A stretch of DNA of 64,000 bases, taken from assembly GCA_018364155.1 (NCBI GenBank), contig JAGZMM010000004.1, forward strand, positions 62,001-126,000, read 5' to 3'. Below are positions 8,548 through 17,200 of the stretch, piece by piece (position 1 is the first letter of the stretch; every line of letters starts with the position of its first letter). Position numbers and translations under genes: made by a program. Origin of the DNA: Clostridiales bacterium (GTDB lineage: Bacteria; Bacillota; Clostridia; Oscillospirales; Acutalibacteraceae). The notes below the pieces were generated by a model. It was given only the letters and a program-made list of their open reading frames with translations, was not told the DNA's origin and did not search any database.

Positions 8548-9660
8548 TCAGTTGGTGATGGTTCTCTCGGTCTCTTTGTCGAAGAGATGAATCTTGTTGG
8601 TGTCGATCGCCAGCTTGACAGACTCGCCGGGCTTCGCAGTAGAGGTCGGGGCTACGCGGCAGATCATAGGAGTGCCAGCCAGGGTCACGTAGAGGTAAAT
8701 CTCAGCGCCCATCAACTCGGTCACTTCCACGTCGGCGGTCACGATGCCGTCGGGATTGTCCTCAATGTGCAGGTCTTCGTCCTTGATGTGCTCCGGACGG
8801 ATGCCCATGACGACTTCCTTACCCACGTAAGCATCCAGCTTGCCGCCTTCGGACTTGCTCGCCGGCAGCTTGATGGCGTAGTTGGCAAACTTGACAAAGT
8901 AATCGTTGCCCTTCTTATCGACAACCACATCGATGTTGTTCATCTGGGGAGAACCGATGAAGCCGGCAACAAACATGTTGCAGGGGGTGTCGTACAGGTT
9001 TTGCGGGGTATCGACCTGCTGAACCAGACCGTCCTTCATAACCACGATGCGATCGCCCATGGTCATAGCTTCGGTCTGGTCATGGGTAACGTAAATGAAG
9101 GTGGTGCCCAGTCTCTTATGGAGCTTGGCAAGCTCGGTACGCATCTGCGCACGCAGCTTAGCGTCCAAGTTGGACAGCGGTTCGTCAAGCAGGAAGACCT
9201 TCGGCTCACGCACGATGGCACGACCCAGGGCGACACGCTGACGCTGACCGCCGGAGAGCGCCTTCGGCTTACGGTCGAGCAGGTGAGAGATATCCAGAAT
9301 GCGGGCAGCCTCTTCCACGCGGCGCTTGATCTGATCCTTCGGAACCTTGCGCAGCTTCAGGCCGAACGCCATGTTGTCAAACACGGTCATGTGAGGATAC
9401 AGGGCGTAGTTCTGGAACACCATCGCGATGTCGCGATCCTTCGGGGGGACGTTGTTGACCAGACGGTCGCCGATGTAGAGTTCGCCCTTGCTGATTTCCT
9501 CCAGACCCGCGATCATGCGCAGGGTGGTGGACTTACCACAGCCGGAAGGACCGACAAGGATGATAAATTCCTTATCCTCAATTTCAAGATTAAAATCAGA
9601 AACCGCTGTGACATTGCCCGAGTAAATCTTGTAAATGTTCTTTAGTGATAAACCTGCCAT
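8548..9660 (-). CDS. msmX: sugar ABC transporter ATP-binding protein (MsmX/UgpC-like)
   Basis: Shared ATPase for carbohydrate importers of the CUT1 type, 370 residues. The start at 9660 (MAGLSLKNIYK) follows AGGAGG at the right distance; an in-frame extension to 9714 lacks one. It shows Walker A GPSGCGKST, signature LSGGQRQRVALGRA, Walker B VFLLDEPLSNLDAK, H-loop VTHDQTEAM, and a C-terminal MalK-type regulatory domain (about 235-370). No permease or binding protein is next to it, as is usual for MsmX, which serves several importers. In this genome it could energise uptake of oligosaccharides released by the pectin enzymes at 18-33 kb (inference). Confidence 0.92.
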   Translation of the reverse strand: MAGLSLKNIYKIYSGNVTAVSDFNLEIEDKEFIILVGPSGCGKSTTLRMIAGLEEISKGELYIGDRLVNNVPPKDRDIAMVFQNYALYPHMTVFDNMAFGLKLRKVPKDQIKRRVEEAARILDISHLLDRKPKALSGGQRQRVALGRAIVREPKVFLLDEPLSNLDAKLRAQMRTELAKLHKRLGTTFIYVTHDQTEAMTMGDRIVVMKDGLVQQVDTPQNLYDTPCNMFVAGFIGSPQMNNIDVVVDKKGNDYFVKFANYAIKLPASKSEGGKLDAYVGKEVVMGIRPEHIKDEDLHIEDNPDGIVTADVEVTELMGAEIYLYVTLAGTPMICRVAPTSTAKPGESVKLAIDTNKIHLFDKETERTITN

Positions 9661-9872
9661 TTTAATAGCCTCCTGAGTTGTATTGTGGTTCGAATTGCTC
9701 ATATTCAGCATCACTCTGTGTCTAATACTATATCAGAAACTCGAGACGAAGAACAGTCATTAATTACCCAAACTTTGCTTTTGAGGATTATGTAAAACGC
9801 CCAGCAGTTCAAAAAACGTACATTTTTTCGTTTCTTTTTAAGACGATTTCACGAACCTTCTTTTACACCCGG

Positions 9873-9888
9873 TCAAAATGCATTTTGA
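9873..9888. promoter_or_regulatory. 16-bp perfect palindrome between msmX and the pseudouridine synthase gene
   Basis: TCAAAATGCATTTTGA is self-complementary and lies 14 bases past the end of the pseudouridine synthase gene and about 210 bases upstream of msmX. It could be a distal operator for msmX or part of a weak terminator; nothing decides between these. The remaining bases from 9661 to 9872 are AT-rich, with only a TATAGT -10-like element near 9727. Confidence 0.3.
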
Positions 9889-9902
9889 TTTCTTATGAAT
9901 TT

Positions 9903-10646
9903 TCAACAGATTTCCTTTTCACCATCCTGCGCATTTTTTCGCAGCAGCGCTACCTCTTCTTCCGTCAATTCCCGGCATTTTCCGCTTGGCAGCTCGTTTT
10001 CCAACGTAAAATTTCCGATGGCCGTACGGTGCAGTTCCACCACTTGCCGTCCCACCGCTTCAAACATGCGCTTGACCTGGTGATACATCCCTTCACAGAT
10101 GCGCACAACGGCGGTGTTCGAGCCGTCCCCGGGCAGCAGAAGAACCGCTGGACGGCATGGGGTACCGTCCTTCAAAACAAGTCCCTGTGCGAAAGCTTCC
10201 ACTTCCTTTTCTCCCACAGGCCCGTCCAACTTTGCCGCATAGGTTTTGTAAACCTCTTTTTTGGGGGACATAAGTCTATGCGCAAAAGCCCCGTCGTCCG
10301 TGATAAGCAGCAGACCGGTGGTATCTTTGTCGAGCCTGCCCACCGGGAATAGACCCCGGCGGCGCAAAGAGGCGGGCAGCAGGTCGAGCACGGTCCTTTG
10401 CCTGGGATCGCTGCTGGCGCTCACCACTCCCTTCGGCTTATTGAGCAAAATATAAAGATATTCCTTATAAATAAGAGGCTGGCCGTTCACCGCCACCACA
10501 TCCTCACACGGGTCCACCTTTTGTTCTGGATTGCGGGCCGTCCTACCGTTTACCGCAACCGCTCCCTTGCGGACCAGCATTCCCGCTTCCCTTCGGCTGC
10601 ATACGCCCTGTCCAGAAAGCATGCGGTCCAGCCGCATCACCGCCAT
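9903..10646 (-). CDS. rRNA pseudouridine synthase, RsuA/RluB/E/F family
   Basis: Modifies uridine to pseudouridine in rRNA. The 247 residues include an S4 RNA-binding domain (5-62: MRLDRMLSGQGVCSRREA) and the catalytic domain from about 65, with the family motif GRLDKDTTGLLL (catalytic Asp in GRLDKDT) and late family motif YHQVKRMFEAVG. The ATG at 10646 is preceded by AGGAGG. Exact target (16S U516 or a 23S position) cannot be told from the sequence. It follows spmA-spmB on the same strand with a 75-base gap. Confidence 0.92.
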   Translation of the reverse strand: MAVMRLDRMLSGQGVCSRREAGMLVRKGAVAVNGRTARNPEQKVDPCEDVVAVNGQPLIYKEYLYILLNKPKGVVSASSDPRQRTVLDLLPASLRRRGLFPVGRLDKDTTGLLLITDDGAFAHRLMSPKKEVYKTYAAKLDGPVGEKEVEAFAQGLVLKDGTPCRPAVLLLPGDGSNTAVVRICEGMYHQVKRMFEAVGRQVVELHRTAIGNFTLENELPSGKCRELTEEEVALLRKNAQDGEKEIC

Positions 10647-10721
10647 AAGACGCCTCCTATTCCATTTGAATTTCCATTATAATAGGTATATTGTACGTGT
10701 CCGTCCCTGCCGCGTCAATCC

Positions 10722-11246
10722 CTATACGCCAAAAAGCAGACGGACGGTCAGCGCGCTCATGACAAACCCCACCAAATCCGCGGTTAGTGCGGCGGGCACA
10801 GTATAGCGGATCTGCTTGACGCCCACGGCGCCGAAATAGGCGGCCACGGCGTAAAAGGTGGTTTCCGTGGAACCCATCATCACCGAGGCTACCCGGCCGG
10901 CAAAAGAGTCGGGCGCGTTGTCCTGAAAAATACTTTCCAATATGGCCAGGGAGCCGCCTCCCGATATGGGACGAAGGAGAGCCAGGGGCATAACCTCCTG
11001 GGGCAGACCCAACGCCCGCGCCACCGGAGACAGCGCGTGCACCAGCACGTCGAGGCCTCCCGACGCTTTGAACATTTCCACCGCAGTAATCAGCCCCACT
11101 AAGGTGGGCAGCAGCTTGATGGTGGTCTCAAACCCCTCCTTGGCACCTCCGCCAAACACGTCGAAGGACGCCACTCCCTTAAACAGGGCGAACAGTACTG
11201 CCGCCCCCACCAGGATGGGAAGAAGATAATCGCTTAGCTGTGCCAT
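10722..11246 (-). CDS. spmB: spore maturation protein B
   Basis: Membrane protein needed for normal spore core dehydration, acting with SpmA. The 174 residues have several hydrophobic helices and the family segments TLVGLITAVEMFKASGG and MPLALLRPISGGGSLAI, and MGSTETTFYAVAAYFG near the C-terminus, typical of nucleoside-recognition (Gate) domain proteins. It follows spmA by 30 bases on the same strand, the standard spmAB pair. This is one of the marks that the organism forms endospores. Confidence 0.93.
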   Translation of the reverse strand: MAQLSDYLLPILVGAAVLFALFKGVASFDVFGGGAKEGFETTIKLLPTLVGLITAVEMFKASGGLDVLVHALSPVARALGLPQEVMPLALLRPISGGGSLAILESIFQDNAPDSFAGRVASVMMGSTETTFYAVAAYFGAVGVKQIRYTVPAALTADLVGFVMSALTVRLLFGV

Positions 11247-11276
11247 AGTTCCCCTCCTCGCTGTGCCGGCATGCGG

Positions 11277-11861
11277 CTATTTTTTCCGTTCAAACCGTCC
11301 TAAGAGCCAGGCGGTTACCAGACCGGCCGTCAGGGAGACGATGCTGGTGATCCACACCGCCGGCAGAATGTCCATGGGTGAGGCGGCGCCGTAATTTCCG
11401 CGCAACACCGCCACGGTGGTCGGAATCAGCTGGATGGAAGCGGTGTTGAGCACCACGAAGAAAATCATGTGCTTGGTGGCCCGCTCGGGCGTCTTGTTCT
11501 CCTTCTGCATTTCCCGCATGGCCTTCAGCCCCAAGGGGGTGGCGGCGTTTCCCAGACCTAAGAGATTTGCGGTAATGTTCATAGAGATGGCCTTAGCAGA
11601 AGCGCTTTTGGAATCCATTCCTTTAAAAATGCGCTTGGTGATGGGACTGATGAGCCGGCTGATCCGGGCGGTCACTCCTGCTTTGTCCGCCACGTTCATG
11701 ATCCCGCCCCAGAAGCACATGGCTCCCAGGAGGCCCAAGGTCAGCTCCACTGCTTTCCCGCCGCCGCTCATGATGGCGGCGGACACCTCGCTCATGCGTC
11801 CGTTGCAGATGCCGAACACCACCGACAGCACCATCAGGCCCGCCCATATATAATTGAGCAT
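11277..11861 (-). CDS. spmA: spore maturation protein A
   Basis: Partner of SpmB, a Gate-domain membrane protein of 194 residues when started at 11861 (MLNYIWAGLMVLSVVFG), with GAAGGG upstream; the longer frame to 11960 encodes a polar stretch with no family resemblance. The segment LGLGNAATPLGLKAMREMQ (about 112-130) is characteristic. It forms an operon with spmB. The 394-base gap to abrB holds the divergent promoters and no gene that I can see. Confidence 0.92.
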   Translation of the reverse strand: MLNYIWAGLMVLSVVFGICNGRMSEVSAAIMSGGGKAVELTLGLLGAMCFWGGIMNVADKAGVTARISRLISPITKRIFKGMDSKSASAKAISMNITANLLGLGNAATPLGLKAMREMQKENKTPERATKHMIFFVVLNTASIQLIPTTVAVLRGNYGAASPMDILPAVWITSIVSLTAGLVTAWLLGRFERKK

Positions 11862-12179
11862 GCGCGCCCATTCCCTTCCATGGTTTTGGAGGCCTTTGTG
11901 CAGAGAGGTATGCGAAGAAGCCGTCCATTTGCATGTGTATGAAAAAGGCCGGAAATTCATTCCGTCATTATCCTAAATCTGGGAATCCTGGCTTTTGGAA
12001 ACTTTCCCCTAAAATCATTTGTAGATACAACTTAAAATCTCGATTGATACAAAGTAATTTTTCCTCACAATTTAGTCATAATCTTTCCAATTTCGAGTAA
12101 TTTCGACGCACTGTTTCGTTAATCATTTAACAATCTCGGAAGAAATTTAAACTATTATCAATTAATATAAGATTTTCGG

Positions 12180-12208
12180 TTGACATCTATGGAAAATATT
12201 ATTATTAT
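12180..12208 (+). promoter_or_regulatory. sigma-A promoter of abrB
   Basis: TTGACA (12180-12185) and TATTAT (12203-12208) with a 17-base spacer, 48 bases before the abrB start codon. The 200 bases upstream are strongly AT-rich. A 6-of-7 match to a Spo0A box in reverse (TTCGACG near 12104) is present, but on its own that is weak evidence. Confidence 0.75.
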
Positions 12209-12255
12209 GAAGACAGGATAGGATTTTAACCTATCAATATAAGGGGGCAGCATTT

Positions 12256-12504
12256 ATGAAATCTACTGGTATCGTCCGTAAAGTCGATGAGTTGGGCCGT
12301 ATCGTCCTCCCCATCGAACTGCGCCGCACGCTGGACATCAACGAAAAGGATCCGCTGGAGATCTTCGTGGATGGCGGCAGTATCATCCTCAAGAGATATG
12401 AGCCGGCTTGCATCTTTTGCAATGACGCAAGAGACATTATCAACTACAAGGGCCGCAACATCTGTCCGAACTGCATCAAGGAGCTTACCGAACGCACGAA
12501 ATAA
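12256..12504 (+). CDS. abrB: AbrB-family transition-state regulator
   Basis: DNA-binding regulator of growth-to-sporulation transition genes, 82 residues. Residues 1-50 form the swapped-hairpin AbrB domain (STGIVRKVDELGRIVLPIE). The C-terminal part has two CxxC pairs (CIFCND and ICPNCIK), a small zinc-ribbon-like extension seen in clostridial AbrB proteins. The start follows GGGGG eight bases upstream, and a terminator follows the gene. It is monocistronic and divergent from spmAB. Confidence 0.92.
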   Translation: MKSTGIVRKVDELGRIVLPIELRRTLDINEKDPLEIFVDGGSIILKRYEPACIFCNDARDIINYKGRNICPNCIKELTERTK

Positions 12505-12567
12505 GTTCCGAAGCCTCCTACATAAGGTTTTGGCCAGAGCGTCTGGTCCTATCTCTTCCCTGTTATC

Positions 12568-12607
12568 AAAAAAGTGACGGAGATTCTGAAATCCCCGTCA
12601 CTTTTTT
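12568..12607 (+). terminator. intrinsic terminator after abrB
   Basis: Stem AAAAAAGTGACGG / CCGTCACTTTTTT (13 bp) with a 14-base loop, ending in a T-run. It lies 64 bases beyond the abrB stop codon. Confidence 0.85.
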
Positions 12608-12716
12608 GCTGTCTGCTTGTACGAAGCAGCGCCTTCTTGAAAATGAGTACTGCCAAGAGTTTCCTCGCTGTCTTGTTTTCCTTGCGCATGCACCGCAGAT
12701 ACCAAATGCTGTTTTT

Positions 12717-12742
12717 GCCGCCTGCAACCGGGCGGCTTTTTT
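12717..12742 (+). terminator. second plus-strand terminator hairpin
   Basis: GCCGCC pairs with GGCGGC and is followed by TTTTTT. It lies 110 bases beyond the abrB terminator; the sequence between has a CTGCTT/AAGCAG hairpin and no credible gene, so this may be a backup terminator or end a short RNA. Confidence 0.5.
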
Positions 12743-12885
12743 ATTCGATATTTTGACATGGCAAAATATTCATACAAAAAAACGGTTTTTTATAGTTTTG
12801 GAAGGCACAAATCAGGCTTTTCCATCGGAAACAAAAAAATGTTCAAAAAGAGACGGCAAAGGTCTCTTTTATCTCTTTGTCGGTT

Positions 12886-12928
12886 AAAAAGAAGCCGGCC
12901 GCACAGACCATGGCGTGCGGCCGGCTTC
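12886..12928 (-). terminator. intrinsic terminator after leuB
   Basis: A 14-bp stem (GAAGCCGGCCGCAC with GTGCGGCCGGCTTC) ends in TTTTT on the minus strand, 17 bases after the leuB stop. A second, weaker minus-strand hairpin (AAAGAGAC/GTCTCTTT, 12846-12871) follows as a backup. Confidence 0.88.
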
Positions 12929-12945
12929 CTTTTGGCGCGATATGG

Positions 12946-14019
12946 TCAGATCCGGGCTGCGACCAAATCGCCCATCTGGGCAGTATCCACTTTCTTGCCG
13001 CCTTCGGTAAAGATGTCGGGCGTGCGATAGCCTTCGTCGAGCACCTTGGCCACTGCGGCCTCGATAGCGTCGGCTGCCTGGGGCTCCTCCAGAGAATAGC
13101 GCAGCAGCATGGACACCGAAAGAATGGTGGCCAAGGGGTTTGCGATGCCTTGGCCGGCAATGTCAGGTGCAGAACCGTGAATGGGTTCAAAAAGCCCGTT
13201 TTTGCCGCTGCCCAGGCTGGCAGAGGCGAGCATGCCGATGGAGCCGCTAATCATGGAAGCCTCGTCGGAAAGAATGTCACCGAAAATGTTGTTGGTGACG
13301 ATTACGTCAAACTGCTTGGGGTTTCGCACCAGCTGCATGGCGCAGTTGTCCACATACATGTGGGAAAGCTCCACATCCGGGTACTCCGCGCCGATGCGGA
13401 TGACCGTTTCCCTCCACAAGCGGGAGGCTTCCAGGACATTTGCCTTATCCACCGAGCACAGTTTCTTTCCCCGCTTGCGGGCGGAGTCAAACCCTACCCG
13501 GGCGATGCGTTCGATTTCGGGAACGGTATATTGCTCGGTATCGTAGGCGGCCGGCTGGCCGTTTACCTCCCGGCGGCCCCGCTCCCCGAAGTAAATGCCG
13601 CCGGTGAGCTCACGCACCACCAGAATGTCCAAGTCTTCGCCGATGATGTCTGCGCGCAGAGGAGAGGACGCGCGCAGGGGAGCGAAAATCTTTGCCGGAC
13701 GCAGGTTCGCAAACAGCCCCATAGCCGAGCGGATGCCCAAAAGCCCCGCCTCCGGACGCAGGTTGCCCGGGAGCGTCTCCCACTTGGGGCCGCCCACGGC
13801 GCCCAAAAGCACCGCGTCGGCCTGGTTGCAGAGCTTCACCGTCTCCTTTGGAAGCGGAACGCCGGTCTGGTCAATGGCTGCGCCGCCTAAGAGGGCGTCG
13901 GTATAAGTTACGCTGAAGCGGAATTTCTGCGCCGTTTTGTCCAAAACCTTGACCGCTTCCCGGACAATCTCCGGACCGATTCCGTCTCCTTTCAGGAGCA
14001 CCACCTGATAGTTCTTCAT
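12946..14019 (-). CDS. leuB: 3-isopropylmalate dehydrogenase
   Basis: Oxidative decarboxylation of 3-isopropylmalate in leucine synthesis. 357 residues from the ATG at 14019, chosen over an in-frame GTG at 14031 because AAAGGTG is then correctly spaced. Family features are GDGIGPEIVREA near the N-terminus, VLLGAVGGPKWE (about 68-79), RELTGGIYFGERG (about 135-147), and the metal and substrate site NIFGDILSDEASMISGSIG (about 236-254) followed by HGSAPDIAGQGIANP. It lies directly downstream of leuA, without leuC and leuD between them. Confidence 0.95.
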   Translation of the reverse strand: MKNYQVVLLKGDGIGPEIVREAVKVLDKTAQKFRFSVTYTDALLGGAAIDQTGVPLPKETVKLCNQADAVLLGAVGGPKWETLPGNLRPEAGLLGIRSAMGLFANLRPAKIFAPLRASSPLRADIIGEDLDILVVRELTGGIYFGERGRREVNGQPAAYDTEQYTVPEIERIARVGFDSARKRGKKLCSVDKANVLEASRLWRETVIRIGAEYPDVELSHMYVDNCAMQLVRNPKQFDVIVTNNIFGDILSDEASMISGSIGMLASASLGSGKNGLFEPIHGSAPDIAGQGIANPLATILSVSMLLRYSLEEPQAADAIEAAVAKVLDEGYRTPDIFTEGGKKVDTAQMGDLVAARI

Positions 14020-14154
14020 GGATGAAACCACACCTTTATTATAATATAGACCCGTTTGCCCGCCGAAACGGCGAACAAGAGTCGTGCCTGGAGCGCTGCC
14101 GTGCGTCCTAGGCGATGCGCCTCTCCTTGAGCGCTGGCATTTATGAGGAAGCCT

Positions 14155-15837
14155 TTATTTGGATACCGAGCGGTTGATGGCGCACAAAACGCCGCGGATA
14201 GAGGCAATGTTGATGTTGCTGGCCACGCCCACGCCGAACACGTCCTCTCCGGCCGGATTCTTTAAATGAATATAAGCGATGGCCTTGGAGTCCGATCCCT
14301 TGGAGATGGCGTGCTCGTGGTAGGAAATAAACTGGTAACCCTGGATGCCGATTTGCTGGATGGCATTGAAGAAGGCGTCGATGGGGCCGTTGCCGTGGCC
14401 GGTGATCTCCATATCCCGGCCCTCGCAGGCAACCACGCCCTCAAAGCAGACGGCGGCCTCCCCGTTGGTGCCCGATTCTTGGTTGATCTTATGACGCTTG
14501 AGCAGGTAAGGGGCGCGGATATCCAGGTATTCCTTCTCGAACAGATCGAAAATCTCCCGGGGCTTGAGCTCCCGGCCCGCCTTGTCGCAGGCAGCCTTGA
14601 CGATGCGCCCGAACTCCGGATGCATCTCCTTGGGCAGGTTGTAGCCGAACTCCGACTGCATGACATAGGCAGCGCCGCCCTTGCCGGACTGGGAGTTGAT
14701 ACGGATGACCGGCTCGTACTGACGGCCCACGTCCGCCGGGTCGATGGGCAGATAGGGAACCTCCCAGTACGGGGTGCCGCTCTCCTTCATGTACGCCTTA
14801 CCCTTGGAGATGGCGTCCTGATGGGAGCCGGAGAAGGCGGTGAATACCAGCTCGCCCGCGTAAGGATGGCGCTGGTGGACGGGCATCTTGGTGCATTCCT
14901 CATAGACTTCCCGCACGGCGTTGATGTTGCTGAAATCCAGCTTCGGATCCACGCCCTGGGTATACATATTCAAAGCCAGCGTTACAATGTCCACATTGCC
15001 GGTGCGCTCGCCGTTGCCGAACAGGGTGCCTTCCACCCGGTCGGCCCCCGCCATCATTGCCAGCTCCGCGTCCGCCACGCCGGTGCCCCGATCGTTGTGG
15101 GGATGGACGGAAACAATCGCCCGGTCCCGCCAGGGCAGGTTGCGGCAGAAGTACTCCACTTGGTCGGCAAAGCCGTTGGGCGTGCTCATCTGCACGGTGG
15201 AGGGCAGGTTTAAAATCACCTTGTTCTCCCGGGTGGCGCCCAGGGCCTCGAGCACCTGCTGGCAGATGGCCACCGCATTCTCCCCCTCCGTGCCGGAGAA
15301 GGATTCGGGGGAATATTCAAAACGAATGTTGGTGCCTGAGCCGTCCATCTCCCGGGTCAGCTCTCGGATGAGCCTGGCGCCTTCCACCGCAATGTCGATA
15401 ATGCCGGCCATATCCTTCTGAAACACCACCTTGCGCTGCAGAGTGGAGGTGGAATTATAAAAATGGACGATGACGTTCTTGGCGCCGCGGATGGCCTCAA
15501 AGGTTTTGCGGATGAGATGGGGCCTCGCCTGCACCAGAACCTGGATGGTCACGTCGTCGGGAATGTGGTTGTCTTCAATAAGGGTGCGCAGAATTTCATA
15601 TTCTGTCTCGGATGCCGACGGGAATCCCACCTCGATCTCCTTAAACCCCACGTCCACCAGAGTATGGAACATTTTGAGCTTTTCCTGCAAGTTCATGGGG
15701 TTGACCAGCGCCTGGTTGCCGTCGCGCAGGTCCACCGAGCACCAGATGGGAGCTTTGGTGATGGTCTTATTCGGCCACTGCCGGTCGGGCAGGTCGACAG
15801 GGGTAAACGGAATGTACTTTCGAAACGCTTCTTTCAT
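14155..15837 (-). CDS. leuA: 2-isopropylmalate synthase, LeuA type 2
   Basis: First committed enzyme of leucine synthesis, joining acetyl-CoA and 2-oxoisovalerate. The start is placed at 15837 (MKEAFRKYIPFTPVDLPDRQ, 560 residues) because AAAGGAG is well spaced there. The protein begins with the long-form extension typical of the LeuA2 group, then the DRE-TIM barrel (CSVDLRDGNQALVNPM with the metal-binding Asp, HPHNDRGTGVADAELA with the ligand histidine), and ends with the regulatory domain (about 440-560) for leucine feedback. It is controlled by an upstream T-box leader and followed by leuB. Confidence 0.96.
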   Translation of the reverse strand: MKEAFRKYIPFTPVDLPDRQWPNKTITKAPIWCSVDLRDGNQALVNPMNLQEKLKMFHTLVDVGFKEIEVGFPSASETEYEILRTLIEDNHIPDDVTIQVLVQARPHLIRKTFEAIRGAKNVIVHFYNSTSTLQRKVVFQKDMAGIIDIAVEGARLIRELTREMDGSGTNIRFEYSPESFSGTEGENAVAICQQVLEALGATRENKVILNLPSTVQMSTPNGFADQVEYFCRNLPWRDRAIVSVHPHNDRGTGVADAELAMMAGADRVEGTLFGNGERTGNVDIVTLALNMYTQGVDPKLDFSNINAVREVYEECTKMPVHQRHPYAGELVFTAFSGSHQDAISKGKAYMKESGTPYWEVPYLPIDPADVGRQYEPVIRINSQSGKGGAAYVMQSEFGYNLPKEMHPEFGRIVKAACDKAGRELKPREIFDLFEKEYLDIRAPYLLKRHKINQESGTNGEAAVCFEGVVACEGRDMEITGHGNGPIDAFFNAIQQIGIQGYQFISYHEHAISKGSDSKAIAYIHLKNPAGEDVFGVGVASNINIASIRGVLCAINRSVSK

Positions 15838-16042
15838 GGGACATGCTCCTTTCAAAAATCAGTTTGTCAGCCGGTGAAAAAGAGCAATGGGGCTTTGGGG
15901 TACAAAACTTCACGCACAATTGAGCGCATCACCAAATGAGGGAAAGCTTTCTGTGCGGGAAGTTTTTTGCGCGTCATTTCCGGTTGCCCCGAAGGGGCGA
16001 GAAAATGGCGCATTTCGATTTTTTTGCTATGCTTTTTCATAG

Positions 16043-16338
16043 CAAAAAGCCCCTGTATGTGAAACCATCACATACAGGGGCGTCGAATCATCTTCTACGC
16101 GGTACCACCCTATTTCGATGCGGCTTACCCGCATCCTCACCGGCCTCTAGCAAGGCCTTGACCGATAACGCCGTCACAAGCGTCCCCTCCTACCGCTCCA
16201 AAGGAGCCTCAGACGGGCAACTCAGGGATGAGCTATACACACAACCTCCGCTGCCGGCTCGCACCTTCCGCCGGTTCTCTGAAAGCCTTCGGCTATGTCT
16301 TATTCCCTTCTACGTCTTTGGGAAACCGTATTCGATTT
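16043..16338 (-). ncRNA. T-box leader (leucine) upstream of leuA
   Basis: A tRNA-sensing riboswitch of about 295 bases on the minus strand. The hallmark T-box sequence AGGGTGGTACCGCG lies at 16099-16112. It is followed by an intrinsic terminator (14-bp stem 16049-16062/16068-16081 with TTTTT on the minus strand) which the antiterminator would replace. In the Stem I region a CTC triplet (complement of 16230-16232) sits in a typical specifier context before CCTGAG, matching tRNA-Leu(GAG) and the leucine gene downstream. Uncharged tRNA-Leu should allow read-through into leuA and leuB. Confidence 0.93.
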
Positions 16339-16344
16339 GACCCT

Positions 16345-16373
16345 ATTATATGCACGCCCGCCCCCTTTGTCAA
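16345..16373 (-). promoter_or_regulatory. consensus promoter of the leuA T-box transcript
   Basis: Minus-strand TTGACA (16368-16373) and TATAAT (16345-16350) with a 17-base spacer. The start of transcription near 16338 fits the beginning of T-box Stem I. Confidence 0.9.
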
Positions 16374-16456
16374 GGGCGTGTGTGAAATTTTTTTTGCAGC
16401 CGAAAGCCGCCGGCGCGCGGGCTTCTTAGGAATACCGCCGGGAATACGCGCGCCTC

Positions 16457-17200
16457 CTACCAGAGCAGGAAAACGGCGGCAACCGAATAAAAAAGGCTTG
16501 TCAGCGTTCCCAACAGATAGTATTCGGCAAACCTGGGCTCCTTGGAAATCCGGTCATACCGGGCGATGGATTTGGCGGTGAGCACCAGCCCCACCGCCGC
16601 GTACTGCTCGAGGCAGAGCATGACCATCATGACAATGCGTTCCAGGGTACCGATGGTTGCGCCCGCGTTTTTCACTTCCTCCTGCCCGTCCTTCTGGGGG
16701 CGGAACTTGCGAAACAGGGTAAGAAAGAGCAGGTTCGCCGGCTTGCCCGCCAGCAAAAGGAGCAGCACCGCTTTGAGAAGCTCCTCGGTGGTAAAGGCAA
16801 GGCTGGCCGCCACCGGGTCCGGCCAAGCACGCAGCGAAAGCGCCCCGTCTCCAAGAGACAGGGAAAGGGCCAGCAGAATCAGAAGGTGGGCCGCCTGGTC
16901 CCCCAGAAAGAGGGCGGCGGCGTGGGTGTTGGCCAGTTCCTTTTGCCTCGACAGGAAAAACTTCACCAAATCCACCGCCAGATGGGTCAAGGCGGCCAGA
17001 AGGCCCACATAGAGAAGCGCAAAGGAAAAGGGGAACGCAGCCAAAAGGATGCCAGCCATACACAGGGCATAGATTCCGCCGTGGAGCAGCACGTAAAACA
17101 GATTGTCCGCTTTCTTTTTGGCCAAAGACGGGGTTTGAAAGATAAAGTCCCCCAGCAGGTGCCCCAGCAGCAGCACTAAAAACCACACGCTTTTGATCAC
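16457..17200 (-). CDS. DUF3307 membrane protein
   Basis: A membrane protein of about 247 residues with some six hydrophobic helices. The N-terminal HLLGDFIFQTPSLAKKKA is the characteristic DUF3307 segment, and a conserved THLAVDLVKFF follows at about residues 80-90. The likely start is the GTG at 17200, which overlaps the satD stop as GTGA and has GGGAGG seven bases upstream. The pair satD-DUF3307 recurs in Firmicutes, so the two probably work together; the role is not established. Confidence 0.8.
   Translation of the reverse strand: MIKSVWFLVLLLGHLLGDFIFQTPSLAKKKADNLFYVLLHGGIYALCMAGILLAAFPFSFALLYVGLLAALTHLAVDLVKFFLSRQKELANTHAAALFLGDQAAHLLILLALSLSLGDGALSLRAWPDPVAASLAFTTEELLKAVLLLLLAGKPANLLFLTLFRKFRPQKDGQEEVKNAGATIGTLERIVMMVMLCLEQYAAVGLVLTAKSIARYDRISKEPRFAEYYLLGTLTSLFYSVAAVFLLW

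Noticed and set aside
12758..13030. Lysine-rich frame between abrB and leuB
   Set aside because: No ribosome site, runs through the leuB terminators, and composition reflects A-rich intergenic DNA.
13000..15850. Missing leuC and leuD between leuA and leuB as a pathway gap
   Set aside because: The genes may be elsewhere in the genome; one window cannot show a gap.
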